Part shown: piece after piece, positions 45,592 to 55,499 of the stretch
Position numbering within the stretch: the stretch's first letter is position 1
Layout: every line of letters begins with the position of its first letter
Assembly: GCF_000186265.1 (NCBI RefSeq)
Contig: NC_014934.1
Span: forward strand, 124,001-188,000
DNA: 64,000 bases
From: Cellulophaga algicola DSM 14237
GTDB lineage: Bacteria > Bacteroidota > Bacteroidia > Flavobacteriales > Flavobacteriaceae
Reading direction: 5' to 3'
Translations under genes and position numbers: made by a program
Notes under the pieces: model-generated
What the model saw: the letters and a program-made list of their open reading frames with translations, nothing else
What the model was told of the DNA's origin: nothing
Database searches by the model: none

Positions 45592-47471
45592 ATGGAAGAA
45601 AAAATTCTTGAATCTATTGTTGTTGGATTAACAAAAACACTTATTGATGAATCGAAACAATTGTTTGATGAAATTTATGATACTTCATATGATAAAATCA
45701 AACAATTTATTGGTAAAGATCTCAAAACCTATTTGACCAAACAAAAAGACAAGTATTCTCATATAAAAACCCTTTTGAGAGGAAATACGCCAGTTTATCT
45801 CTACGATGTATACTTTCCATCAAAATTAATATACGAAAATTCAATTGTAAATACGACTTCTACCTCTGAATTATTTAATGCCTTCAACTATATAACAATA
45901 ATAGGAGACGGTGGAAGTGGTAAAAGCACATTGGTCAAGCATCTATTTTTGAACTCAATTCTAGAGAAATCCAAAATTCCAATTTTAATTTAATTACGAT
46001 ATCTAAATGAAGATTCCGATGAATTGGAAACCTACATTAAAAAAACTATTTCACAGAATAAATTGGCAATCAATGAAGATATTCTGGAAAAGTTACTAGA
46101 AAAAGGGAAATTCACATTATTTCTTGATGGGTTTGATGAAGTTGATGAGAAAACAAAAAAAATTCTTGTTAAACAAGTGATGGATTTTGTTAATAAATAC
46201 AGTGATAATTTTTATTTATTAACATCACGTCCCTATTCCAACATAGAGAACTTACCTTTATTTACAAACCTAAAAATGAAAGAGTTAAGCCTTGAAAATG
46301 GAGAAATAAAAGGCTTCGTATACAAACAGCTAGGTGCTGAAAAAGAATTAGCCGAAAAAGCTTACAAGTCCATTGAGCAAGGAGAAGCCAAATACATTCA
46401 TAGTTTTTTGAAAAACCCTTTATTATTGTCGCTCTATTTATTGACATTTCAAAATGATGCATCAATTCCCGATAGAAAATATATCTTCTATCGAAGAGTG
46501 ATTAATGCGCTTTTTTCAGAACACGACAGTAAAACAAAACTTGGATATGTTCGAGAAAAACTATGTGGATTAGATCAGGAAAAGTTTGAATTGATTTTAA
46601 AATCATTTAGTTTTTTATCTTACTTCGAAAATGAATTTTCCTTTAATCGTGATTACGTAAATTTCAAATTGAAATTGATTAAGGAAAAGAGGAACTTAAT
46701 TTTGATAATAATAAATTCATTACCGATCTAAAATCAGCTATCTCACTTTGGATTGATGATGATGGACAATTTTCCTTCGCCCATCGCTCCCTGCAAGAGT
46801 ATTTTACTGCTCTTTTCATAACAGAACTTAAGGACGAAGAGAATTGTCGGGTTTATAAAAAGATTATTTCAAAATTCGAACAAGCTAAATCAGCACCAAT
46901 TCGTGAGGTAGAGAACTTGCTTCAACTCTTAAAGGAAATGGATGAGTATAATTATCACAAGAATTTTTATTATCCACTATTAATTGATTTGAGAAATGAA
47001 ATTAATTCAAGTGAATATGAAACGAACAGTAAAAAATATTTAGATTTTTTCCTCAGTGGAATTGTTGAATTTAAAAATAGAAAAAATAAGGAAGGAGAAT
47101 GGATCTGTTCATATTCACCGTTAAGAAACGAAAGAATAGATAAAGCAATATTTGTTCATATACCTTTTACTAGGAAACTCAATGATTTTTTACGTGAAGC
47201 ACTCAATGAGGAAAAAATGATTTCAAAATTTAGTCCAAAACTAACTGAGACAGACAAACAGTCATCATCAAACCAGCAAATTCGTCCAACATCACGTTTC
47301 CTTAACTTTGAAAAATCAGATTTAGTTGATTTTTATAATTTAATCGACATCAACAATTTAAAACAATTAACTCTAGAATTGTTTGAATTTATCGAACATG
47401 AGATTGTCTATTGTGAAAATTATATTGGGAAAATAGATGATACACAAAAAGACTTGGTGGATTTAATTTAG
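45592..47471 (+). pseudogene. NACHT NTPase (defence-type STAND protein), disabled
   Basis: The intact form would have about 626 residues: an N-terminal helical region, Walker A GDGGSGKSTL (about 105-114), Walker B FTLFLDGFDEVDE near 175, LLTSRPYSNI near 205, and the NACHT-associated SFAHRSLQEYFTALF near 395. Two lesions are seen: TAA at 45991-45993 in KIPILI-stop-LRYL, where relatives have Glu, and loss of one base near 46696 that shifts the frame until 47471. Bacterial NACHT proteins are antiphage defence switches. A palindrome lies just upstream and a group II intron remnant just downstream. Confidence 0.88.
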
Positions 47472-47483
47472 TTAAAAAAGTGC

Positions 47484-48138
47484 CTAATCGAGTGGATGGC
47501 TCCGCCATTAAATGACGGAGTGCACCCCTCACACCACCTAGCGTACGGGTCTCGTACTAGGCGGTTCGCAATCCATCTTTCCAATCGCTCTTTACACCAA
47601 TTGAAACTATTTCGTACTTTATGAAAAGGCTACAGATTTTCTAGGGAATCGATCACCCATTATCGAAAATCAATGCTCCCTTTCTTATTTCTGAAAGGAC
47701 TGCGTTCAGTCCTTCCCCACTTGTGAGACCTATGCAGTTTACTGCAACTCGTTTCCTATGAGTACTATGACTTCGGCTGACTTCTCTACTATACCAACAC
47801 GTGGTTATAGAGACCTCCCCAGGTATTGACATCTTCCCTGCCTGCCGGCAGGCAGGTTTCACTCAATCTCTGCCGTATCTACATATATGCACTTTTGGTA
47901 ATCTTTGGGCGTTACAATGATGTGGTTGCTTACCCGTGCATTTATGCCTCGTATACGGTTTCTGTTCGTCTGTACCGAGCTTTGTAGTCCTGCTTCCTTC
48001 AGTCCTAACCTCACGGTTAGCAACCTTGCAGCTTACTAATGGTTCAAGGCGTTACCCAAGCCCATAAGGGACTTGCACCCTCTAAATGAATTAGCTACCT
48101 TTCTGTAGCTAAAAGACGCCCATGCTGGGCACACACAA
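47484..48138 (-). mobile_element. Group II intron remnant, copy 2 (ORF deleted)
   Basis: It has the same orientation and ends as copy 1, about 18 kb away. On the - strand it starts GTGTGTGCCCAGCATGGGC and ends with a domain-V-like hairpin (47538-47567) and ...CTCGAT. The 5' catalytic region (47770-48138) is nearly identical to copy 1. The central reverse-transcriptase region is gone; a different, rearranged short stretch remains. A CCTGCCTGCC-type palindrome at 47837-47856 lies inside it. Confidence 0.8.
47837..47856. repeat. CCTGCC-type short palindrome
   Basis: This is a 20-bp perfect palindrome (CCTGCCTGCC plus its reverse complement). Shorter or imperfect relatives lie at 27863-27880, 29683-29694 and 34759-34776, all in the accessory region. 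Confidence 0.7.
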
Positions 48139-48223
48139 AATGTATAATGCATACCCTTTGGGATACGCACTATATACAAACGTTAGCAAATATTTAATGA
48201 GATTTACTATTATAACTATTAAA

Positions 48224-48805
48224 ATGATGAAAAATAATTATATCTACATTTTAGTTTTCTTTCCTATTTTTTTAATGTCGTGTAACATGAACAACAAAGA
48301 AAAATTAATTAAGGAAAAGGAATCTTCAAAATTAATGATTGAAACAGATTTTAATAGTTCAAATCAAAATCAAGAAAATCCTCCAATTGAGCGCACTGAT
48401 ATTTGGGACTCAATTGAAAGATCTGGATATAAACTTACAAATAACTCCCTATTCTCAGAGTATTCTTGTGGAGACGAAACACCTTACTATGATTTAGGAA
48501 ATTTAAGTGAGAATAAGATTTTAATAATTTCAAATAGTGGTTGCTATGATTCTGAGTGGGTAGATCTCTTAGTTTATAACGACAATAAAATAATTTCTAA
48601 GTTATTAATTGAGCAAGAATCTTATGAAATTGATGTTGAAGGTGGGATGAATATAGATTTAACAAATGGTACGAAAACAACTTTTAAACTCTTCTCTAAT
48701 CATGAGATTGAGCTTACTACTATTGAAATTAAGGATAGTATTATGTCTAGTCCAAAAATAGAAAATTTTAAAATTAATACTTCAGGAAAAATAATGAAAC
48801 TTTAG
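48224..48805 (+). CDS. Lipoprotein of unknown function
   Basis: The ATG at 48224 gives a lipoprotein signal (KNNYIYILVFFPIFLMSCN); an in-frame ATG at 48197 would add nine residues, and the long upstream open frame runs into the intron remnant. The 193-residue product has an Asn/Gln-rich linker and a beta-rich domain (YSCGDETPYYDLGNLSENKI). No family was recognised. AACGTTAGCAAAT lies about 35 nt upstream. Confidence 0.6.
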   Translation: MMKNNYIYILVFFPIFLMSCNMNNKEKLIKEKESSKLMIETDFNSSNQNQENPPIERTDIWDSIERSGYKLTNNSLFSEYSCGDETPYYDLGNLSENKILIISNSGCYDSEWVDLLVYNDNKIISKLLIEQESYEIDVEGGMNIDLTNGTKTTFKLFSNHEIELTTIEIKDSIMSSPKIENFKINTSGKIMKL

Positions 48806-49046
48806 AACACATAACTTTACTAAACTAAAATTAATATTTGTTGGCTACTTTAATTGTTGGCTTCCCTAAAAAATAGAACAGTTTATAGTCGCTTTTTAAA
48901 AGTCAAGCAACAACGTAATTTTAAGCTGTCGAATAATTAAACTTAAGTTTCATCCTATGATTTCCTGATATAATCACATTAGATTGTTTTAAATTCCGGA
49001 ATTACTAAATCACAATTCCTATAAATTAAAAGATATAAAATAGAAA

Positions 49047-49652
49047 ATGAAAAAAACTCTACTCCTAACACTTTTCACCTTAATTTCCGCTTCGCTTCAT
49101 GCTCAAAACTTTGAATTGGGAGCAAGAGCCGGTTTAAATAGTACCAAACTAAAATATGCCGAGGCTAGTACAGAAACACTACTAAGACCTATTATCAGTT
49201 TTATCACAGAATATAAGTTATCTGAGCGGTGGTCTCTAGAGGGGTCACTAGGCTACATTGGTAAAGGTGGTGGTAATTTTGAGGAAGAAGAAAAACTTAG
49301 CTCCGGCATAGACGGTCTTAGAACAAAGCTTGAGTATATCAGCTTCACCTTAATACTGCGGTATTATCTAATGAAAGAAAACAAACTGAGACCTTTCATT
49401 GCAATAGGTCCGGGCATCAGCTATACTATATCTGCTACACAAATGGGTAATGACATTAAAGATGACTTGCGCAGCACGTCTGACTTGAGTTCTAATTTTG
49501 GCCTTGGCGTGAAGTATAATGTAAAAAATAAGCTATTTCTAGAAGTAGTGGGTGGTATAGATAGAGGCTGGAGCAAAATCATCAGAGCAGAAGGTGAGAG
49601 TTTATTTAATCATTCTTTTGGAGTTACCGTTGGAGTAAAGAAAGTATTATAA
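49047..49652 (+). CDS. Outer-membrane beta-barrel protein (porin-family-like)
   Basis: The 201-residue product has a signal peptide (LLLTLFTLISASLHAQ) and about eight amphipathic strands: FELGARAGLNSTKLKY, RWSLEGSLGYIGKGGG, ISFTLILRYYLMKENKLRP, FIAIGPGISYTIS, and a final FGVTVGVKKVL. It is the PorT/OmpA-barrel type common in Bacteroidota. A decayed fragment of a paralogue lies at 50478-50620. Confidence 0.82.
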   Translation: MKKTLLLTLFTLISASLHAQNFELGARAGLNSTKLKYAEASTETLLRPIISFITEYKLSERWSLEGSLGYIGKGGGNFEEEEKLSSGIDGLRTKLEYISFTLILRYYLMKENKLRPFIAIGPGISYTISATQMGNDIKDDLRSTSDLSSNFGLGVKYNVKNKLFLEVVGGIDRGWSKIIRAEGESLFNHSFGVTVGVKKVL

Positions 49653-49777
49653 GACCTTTAAAGTTGCACTTTACAATGATGCTTTGATAGCAAAATCCTA
49701 CCATTGATTTTCATGCGCTATCTTTAGCTCAACCAGTACTTCGATAATTTTAGCACAAGTATTACTCAAAAACAACC

Positions 49778-50329
49778 CTATTTTATTTTCAAGGTATTAT
49801 TTGAAGCATACATCATTTTATTAATTTCTTGCTTAATTTCATGAAGCTTATCTATTTCATTGGGTATGGTTACCACGTCACCTATTAAACCAGAAACTTT
49901 AAACTGAAGTCCTTTTCTTGTTTGATTGATTGATTTAATTTTATGCGCATAAAAGGTTTTATCATCATGCGCACCAAAGCGGTTTATGCGGTTGTAGAAG
50001 TACTTTTGCACATAATTTAGTTCCTCCATAAAGGTTGCGCTTGTCCCGATAGTAATTGATTCCTCTGCAATCCTAATAAATCTATGTCTACTTAATTTGA
50101 ACAGCATATCATTCAATTGTTTTATCAGTAGAGAAAAAAGTACCGTAAATAATAAAACGACTAGAATTAAGGGGATCACAGGAATTTTCGCTCCGTCTTC
50201 TGAGAATAAATAAACGGTAAAACCAGTAATCAAAGTCAGTACAATGACTGTAGAAATAATGGTGATTTTTTTAGTTTTTTTCGCTAATTCCTCAATTTTT
50301 TTTTGATCTGTGATTGTATACGTTTTCAT
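49778..50329 (-). CDS. Two-helix membrane protein of unknown function
   Basis: The ATG at 50329 (MKTYTITDQKKIEELAKKTK) is chosen over one at 50347. The 183-residue product has two adjacent membrane helices near 23-42 (ITIISTVIVLTLITGFTVYL) and 48-68. A soluble domain follows (RHRFIRIAEESITIGTSATF, QFKVSGLIGDVVTIPNEID) that may be PH-like. No family was recognised. Confidence 0.6.
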   Translation of the reverse strand: MKTYTITDQKKIEELAKKTKKITIISTVIVLTLITGFTVYLFSEDGAKIPVIPLILVVLLFTVLFSLLIKQLNDMLFKLSRHRFIRIAEESITIGTSATFMEELNYVQKYFYNRINRFGAHDDKTFYAHKIKSINQTRKGLQFKVSGLIGDVVTIPNEIDKLHEIKQEINKMMYASNNTLKIK

Positions 50330-50347
50330 TATATCTTTTTTATTCAA

Positions 50348-50704
50348 AACAAGATTATAAAAATACTAAAAGATAATTAAGCTATTCTATTTCTTTTAAT
50401 GCACCTCTCCTACTCGTTTTTTAATAATCCTTTCTATAGTATTAATTTGCAAACCACTAACACCAAACTCAGAATAGATCATAACATTAAAGATAACGTG
50501 AGCAATAGGCCTAATCTGAGTTCTAATTTGGGCTTGGGTCTAAAGTAAAATGTATATAAGAAGATAGGTCTAGAACTAGTAGGTCGTATAGATAGTGACT
50601 GGAGGAAAATCATCAGAGGAATTCTGTGACACGTAAAAACCCTTGCATAACTTCATACACAATTTCTAGCGTTATGAGCGTTAGTTACACTGTACCATCA
50701 GACT
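50348..50704. other. Intergenic region with barrel-gene remnant
   Basis: Apart from the fragment at 50478-50620 and AT-rich sequence, nothing was recognised. A short frame at 50626-50814 overlaps the next gene and is not called. Confidence 0.45.
50478..50620 (+). pseudogene. Decayed fragment of a beta-barrel gene
   Basis: The fragment aligns with 49450-49595 of the barrel gene with many substitutions and small gaps: GAGTTCTAATTT, then GGTCGTATAGATAGTG and GGAAAATCATCAGAG. No frame is open. It is the C-terminal third of an old duplicate. Confidence 0.65.
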
Positions 50705-51157
50705 ATGAAAAGAATTTTAATCATCGCACTAGTTGTAATTGTTGTCCTAATTATTTCGAAATTATTCAATTCCAAGCCAAAGAAGAAATCAAAAAATATT
50801 ATGGAAGTAATTGAGGAAAATCCGCTATTTAAAATGATGAACGAAATGTCCGCATCTGAAGAAGAAACTGCCATAGCTGATTATGGAGAATTTGGGTACG
50901 AAGCATCGAACCCTATTCCTGTAAAATCTGAATTAGACATCTCTACGTATTTAGGAAGATTAAGAACTATAGCGGGTAAAAAAGTTGCGTATAAAAAACT
51001 AGGTATCACCAATACACCTCTTATAGAAACTCCGATTGCTATATATAAAATAACGCTACATGGCACCTTACTTGCTACGTTATATATAAGTGCAAATCAG
51101 TTTATAAACTCTGAGCGCGCACCAAAAAACTTTGAATTGGCCGCACTACCCCATTAA
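50705..51157 (+). CDS. Membrane-anchored protein of unknown function
   Basis: The 150-residue product has one N-terminal helix (ILIIALVVIVVLIISKLF), a basic stretch (SKPKKKSK) and a soluble domain (DISTYLGRLRTIAGKKVAY, PIAIYKITLHGTLLATLYIS). No family was recognised. It is convergent with the bestrophin gene, with a gap of 14 nt. Confidence 0.6.
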   Translation: MKRILIIALVVIVVLIISKLFNSKPKKKSKNIMEVIEENPLFKMMNEMSASEEETAIADYGEFGYEASNPIPVKSELDISTYLGRLRTIAGKKVAYKKLGITNTPLIETPIAIYKITLHGTLLATLYISANQFINSERAPKNFELAALPH

Positions 51158-51171
51158 ATAAACAAACCCTC

Positions 51172-52035
51172 CTAAAGCACCTCTTCTACATGTTTTTTAA
51201 TGTTTTCTGATATTTTTTTTATGGGTAAATCATTAGCGTCAAACCCAAATGGGTCTTCAATTTCTTCGGCAATTAATTCTAAACTCGCCAATACGTAAAA
51301 TACAAATATAACAACCGGAATAGCATAATACCCTAGACTAAATACATAACCAAAGGGCAAGGTCATCACATAGAAAAAGATAAACTTTTTAATAAAAGCA
51401 CTGTACGAATACGGAATAGGGGTATTTTTAATACGCTCACACGCGCCACAGATATCTGTAAAGGATTGTACTTCACTATTTAAAATAATGAGTTGGTCTC
51501 CCGTGATAACCTTCTGTTCATACAAATCATATATTTTTTGATATATCATTTTTGCCACTTGGTTGGGGCGGTGTTTATGGTGATCAATTTCTAAATCTAG
51601 ATCATCGTAAAGTTGTAAGCCCGTTTCTTTATCGGTTAAATGTTTCACTAAAATAGAAGCATAACTCGGTATCGTACGCTTAAAATAAAACCGATCATGC
51701 TCATTTTTTAAAATAACACTTAATTTAAGTGCTAAATTTCTACTATTGTTGACCAGGGCTCCCCATAATTTTCTGCCTTCCCACCAACGATCATAAGCCG
51801 TATTAGTTCTAAACACTAATAATAAAGAGATTACGAATCCCAACATACTGTGCATCACCGTGATGTTTGATAAATGGTTTTTATCAGACAATTGCCAGAA
51901 TTCTAATTCTAAATACCCCACACCATACGTGTAAAGGCCAATGAAAATCATCATAGGAATAAGTTTTCTAAAAGTATCCGATTTGTGAAATCTGAAAATA
52001 AACGTTATCCAGTCTTTGGGGTTATACTGTACCAT
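51172..52035 (-). CDS. Bestrophin-family anion channel
   Basis: The ATG at 52035 gives the standard N-terminus MVQYNPKDWITFIFRFHKSD; an open frame extends upstream to 52170 but is not conserved-looking. The 287-residue product has helices near 35-55 and 70-90, then FRTNTAYDRWWEGRKLWGAL, the family hallmark (bestrophin R-x-x-x-A-Y-x-R-W-W-E-G-R), and later helices (FIFFYVMTLPFGYVFSLGYY). It ends with the acidic ELIAEEIEDPFGFDANDLPI that closes bacterial members. These form pentameric chloride or cation channels in the inner membrane. Confidence 0.9.
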   Translation of the reverse strand: MVQYNPKDWITFIFRFHKSDTFRKLIPMMIFIGLYTYGVGYLELEFWQLSDKNHLSNITVMHSMLGFVISLLLVFRTNTAYDRWWEGRKLWGALVNNSRNLALKLSVILKNEHDRFYFKRTIPSYASILVKHLTDKETGLQLYDDLDLEIDHHKHRPNQVAKMIYQKIYDLYEQKVITGDQLIILNSEVQSFTDICGACERIKNTPIPYSYSAFIKKFIFFYVMTLPFGYVFSLGYYAIPVVIFVFYVLASLELIAEEIEDPFGFDANDLPIKKISENIKKHVEEVL

Positions 52036-52344
52036 GAAGCAATAAATATTTTGAGAGCCAAAATTAGAGAATGTTAAAGTCATATGTAGTATAAATGAAG
52101 TAAAATTACCTATAGCACTGATGAACGCCTTTGGAATAACATAGTTTGTATTATTTAAAACCTCTAGCACTTCTTTTAAAAGTTTAAGAAATTTAATTAT
52201 TGGTGCCAGAATACTTTAAATAAATAATAAAACAGATCACTATTTTTTTTATATGCGGTTTAAATACTCTAAATTAGTTGGTTCTGCACGTATAGTCATA
52301 AATATCAATCGTGTATAGTCCATCAACCTTAAACTAAAATACAA

Positions 52345-53487
52345 ATGAAACATCAGTATGCTATCAGCTCATTATTTTTTATTTTATCGTTCTATATCTG
52401 TGCACAAAGTGTAGATAAACATGTAGATATGGGCGAATATACTATGCATTTTAAAATAATAAAAGGAGAAGGTACGCCAATACTTTTTGAAGCTGGCGGT
52501 GGTGATGATAGTACAGTTTGGGATCCTATTTTACAAAAAATTCATGACGCTACGGGAGCAACGCTTATTAGCTATGACAGATCTGGATTTGGAAAAAGTG
52601 AACTCAACCCGAAGCTGAAAAATGAAGCTGATTTCGGAATCGAGAATGGCATTAAAGAACTAGAAGCTGGTCTTTCTAAGTTGGGTTACACTGATAAAAT
52701 TATGTTGGTTTCTCATTCTTATGGCGGACTCTACAATTTGTTATACGCACGTAAACATCCTAAAAAAGTTACTGCTGTAGTTTTAATAGATGTTACACTT
52801 AGTGATTTCTGGAATGAGGAATTATTGACCATGAGAGATATGAATATTGACATAAGTGCTATTCCTAAGCCTTCTGGTGACTATTATATGAATGCAAATT
52901 TTAATAAAATAATGCGCGATGTAAGAGGTTTAAAATTTCCTGAAAGCATGCCTATATTAAATATTTTTCCTGAAAACTCCTTTCCAGGTTTTCCTGAGAT
53001 ACTTTCTAATCGATGGAGAGAACTACACCAAGAACTAGGTGCTCAAAACCAAAATATAACGAATAGCATTGCTAAAGGAAGCAGTCATGGAGTATTTCAA
53101 GATAATCCTGCACTCGTAATCAACGCAATTAATAAAATGTATGCAGAAACATTAGACAAAAATCAGCAAAACATAGTATTGAAAAAAGCTTTAGCTATTG
53201 CCATGGAATTAGCTATTGAAACAAAAAGTACCAATCGTTCAGAAAATGATTTAATTGCATTAGGGTATTCATTTTTAGGAAATGCGGAATTAGATAAGGC
53301 TTTAGAGGTTTTTAAAGTGAATATTGCATTATTTCCGGAGAGTTCTAATGCATATGATAGTTATGGAGAAGCTTTATTGATAGCTGATCAAAAACCAGAA
53401 GCTATTGAAATGTATACCAAATCTATTGAATTGGATCCTAATAATGAAAATGCAAAAGCAGTATTGCTTAAAATGAAAGAAGAATAA
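52345..53487 (+). CDS. Alpha/beta hydrolase with C-terminal TPR repeats
   Basis: The 380-residue product has a signal peptide (cut near CAQS). The hydrolase domain shows FEAGGGDDSTVWDPI near 48, ISYDRSGFGKSE near 76 and the nucleophile elbow VSHSYGGLYNLLYARKHPKK near 122; the His is probably in GSSHGVFQDNPALV near 250. Residues about 300-380 hold two TPRs (GYSFLGNAELDKALEVFKVN, YGEALLIADQKPEAIEMYTK). The substrate is unknown. Confidence 0.85.
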   Translation: MKHQYAISSLFFILSFYICAQSVDKHVDMGEYTMHFKIIKGEGTPILFEAGGGDDSTVWDPILQKIHDATGATLISYDRSGFGKSELNPKLKNEADFGIENGIKELEAGLSKLGYTDKIMLVSHSYGGLYNLLYARKHPKKVTAVVLIDVTLSDFWNEELLTMRDMNIDISAIPKPSGDYYMNANFNKIMRDVRGLKFPESMPILNIFPENSFPGFPEILSNRWRELHQELGAQNQNITNSIAKGSSHGVFQDNPALVINAINKMYAETLDKNQQNIVLKKALAIAMELAIETKSTNRSENDLIALGYSFLGNAELDKALEVFKVNIALFPESSNAYDSYGEALLIADQKPEAIEMYTKSIELDPNNENAKAVLLKMKEE

Positions 53488-53793
53488 GTTACAAGACTAT
53501 TTGTAATTAAGAAGAACCACAAGCATTTATTTATAATAGAACGTTTACCAATTTCTTTTTGGTTAGTAGGCACTAAACTATAGTCTAATTCATGAAAAAA
53601 TAGTTTAATCATTGCCATCATTAATAGTGCTATACTACTTATTTTTAAAGTACTAAAAACCAAACCGAAGAAAAAATCTTACAAACATTTAGTAATACAA
53701 GTAACCATTCATAAACTGGGCATATATTAAGCATCGAAAAAAACTATACACTGTTTTATCTGTACCTTTCTTTAACAAACAAATTTCACAACA
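53488..53793. other. Intergenic region without recognised content
   Basis: This AT-rich spacer lies between the hydrolase gene and the membrane protein gene at 53794. No terminator, repeat or credible frame was seen. Confidence 0.35.
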
Positions 53794-54462
53794 TTGAAGC
53801 TTAAAAAACCAAATAAGCCTTTTAAATATATTTCTACTTTTGAGAATGGTAGTAAAAGTAATCATGAGAGTTTCAAAAATTCATTTAATAGAAAGAATAG
53901 TTTATCTAAATCATCACTAGCTCCAAATACCGTTATTATTCAAAAATATAAACGCTTTTTAAATCCATATTTCTACGTATTAATTTTCATTTTATATTCG
54001 CAATTCATTTATGAAACTTCTTTCTCATTCTATTCTATATACTATATAGGCTTTAGTGCACTAATTTTCACACTACTCATCGTACATGCGCTAAATAATG
54101 GAATATTTAGAAACAAAAAATCTTTCATAAAAATCTCAAAACAAGGAATCATGATAACTGAAAAAAGAAAAATAATTTCAGTTGATTGGTCAAAAATTAT
54201 TAGAACAGAAATTAAAATTGAAAATAACGATGAACCGCCAATTTTGCAAATTGTTACAGTGCACACTACACATAAAATCATCTTAAGCGGAGCCTCATTA
54301 AATTTTAGGGAATTACGGTATTTATTAGACGTATTTAAAGCAAGACATACGAATAAGCCTATGCTTTTAATTATGGAATTTGAAAATAAGTATTTTGAAT
54401 TGAACAAAAAAAATAGAGACATGTACATTTTAAAAAAGGAAAACCCCAATATCTTTTTTTAA
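53794..54462 (+). CDS. Membrane protein with PH-like domain, TTG start
   Basis: The 222-residue product starts at TTG; no ATG lies in the first 120 codons, so the start is uncertain. A basic N-terminal tail precedes two helices near 58-75 (YFYVLIFILYSQFIYETSF) and 80-98 (YYIGFSALIFTLLIVHALN). A PH-like C-terminal part follows: FIKISKQGIMITEKRKIISV, DWSKIIRTEIKIENNDEPPI, GASLNFRELRYLLDVFKARH. It resembles bacterial membrane PH-domain proteins of unknown role. Confidence 0.6.
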   Translation: MKLKKPNKPFKYISTFENGSKSNHESFKNSFNRKNSLSKSSLAPNTVIIQKYKRFLNPYFYVLIFILYSQFIYETSFSFYSIYYIGFSALIFTLLIVHALNNGIFRNKKSFIKISKQGIMITEKRKIISVDWSKIIRTEIKIENNDEPPILQIVTVHTTHKIILSGASLNFRELRYLLDVFKARHTNKPMLLIMEFENKYFELNKKNRDMYILKKENPNIFF

Positions 54463-54559
54463 GCAGTAAAACTCAAAAATATACTATTTTTTTCTACACG
54501 GCGTTACATATACCATACCATTGTATTAAGAACCACACAACCCTACTAAATCTCCCCAA

Positions 54560-55456
54560 ATGATTAAAAAGATAAGTGTAGCACTATTTATTTTATGCCT
54601 ACTATCCTGCCAGTCAAAAGCAACCAAAGCTGAAATTAGCCAACTAAAACAAGAAGCCAAAAACCAAAAAATCTTAATAGACTCGCTACAGAATTTTAAT
54701 CAGGGCTTGATTGGGTTTCAAGATTATTTTAAAAACGAAAGAGAAAATTATTATTTAGATAAAGATAAGCTCTTATTTCTACTAGAAGGTACCTCATGGT
54801 TTTCATTGAACAATAAAAAATTACTGCGATACTTTTTTGATGATTTTAACCTAAAAGAATATGATGTATTCAGAGGTATTGAAAATAGTTCTGTACTTTA
54901 CCCTAGCTCTGATGATGTTCTAGATATATTTAATTCGGAATCTAGTTTTGTGATCCATATGGTTTCAAAAATAGATAGAAGTCCGGCTGCACTAGAAAAA
55001 CTATGTACTCCGGAACTTAAAGAAATGACATATTCTTTATTAAAAGAAAACGACCTATACAAAGCCTCTGGTGCGTATGCAGGCGTAAAAGCTCTACTGC
55101 TGTCTTATGAGGATGTAGAAAATGACAAAGAATTTCTAGCTACTATTCATAAAATAGCCACGAATGCTACTAATGATTATGAAGAAGGTAACAAAGCCTT
55201 TAAAAATGCAATTTCAGCAAAAACTTCTGATGAAATTAGAGCTGTTTTAAGTGACGAAAATTACACTACGTATTATGAAAACACTAGATCTAACCAAGAT
55301 TCAAGACTTATTGAAGTCTATTGTTTTTGGGCAAGACGTCATAAAGAAGGAAATATGGAATTTACGTATACCTTTTTAAAAGAATTGCATGAAAATGTGG
55401 CCAATGAGTTTGTGACTACTGACGCCTATTCTTCTATTGACGGACCTAATTCTTAA
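54560..55456 (+). CDS. Lipoprotein with coiled coil, unknown function
   Basis: The 298-residue product has a lipobox (LFILCLLSCQSK) followed by a coiled coil at about 23-50 (AEISQLKQEAKNQKILIDSL). The remaining all-alpha domain (KLCTPELKEMTYSLLKENDL, YAGVKALLLSYEDVENDKEF) has no recognised family. Confidence 0.65.
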   Translation: MIKKISVALFILCLLSCQSKATKAEISQLKQEAKNQKILIDSLQNFNQGLIGFQDYFKNERENYYLDKDKLLFLLEGTSWFSLNNKKLLRYFFDDFNLKEYDVFRGIENSSVLYPSSDDVLDIFNSESSFVIHMVSKIDRSPAALEKLCTPELKEMTYSLLKENDLYKASGAYAGVKALLLSYEDVENDKEFLATIHKIATNATNDYEEGNKAFKNAISAKTSDEIRAVLSDENYTTYYENTRSNQDSRLIEVYCFWARRHKEGNMEFTYTFLKELHENVANEFVTTDAYSSIDGPNS

Positions 55457-55499
55457 ACTAAGCTTAATGTAGTTTAAAGGTCTGAGGTACTTTAATTAA

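Noticed and set aside
52036-52170. N-terminal extension of the bestrophin
   Set aside because: The family begins with the MVQYNPKDW-type sequence at 52035; the upstream part is not typical of the family.
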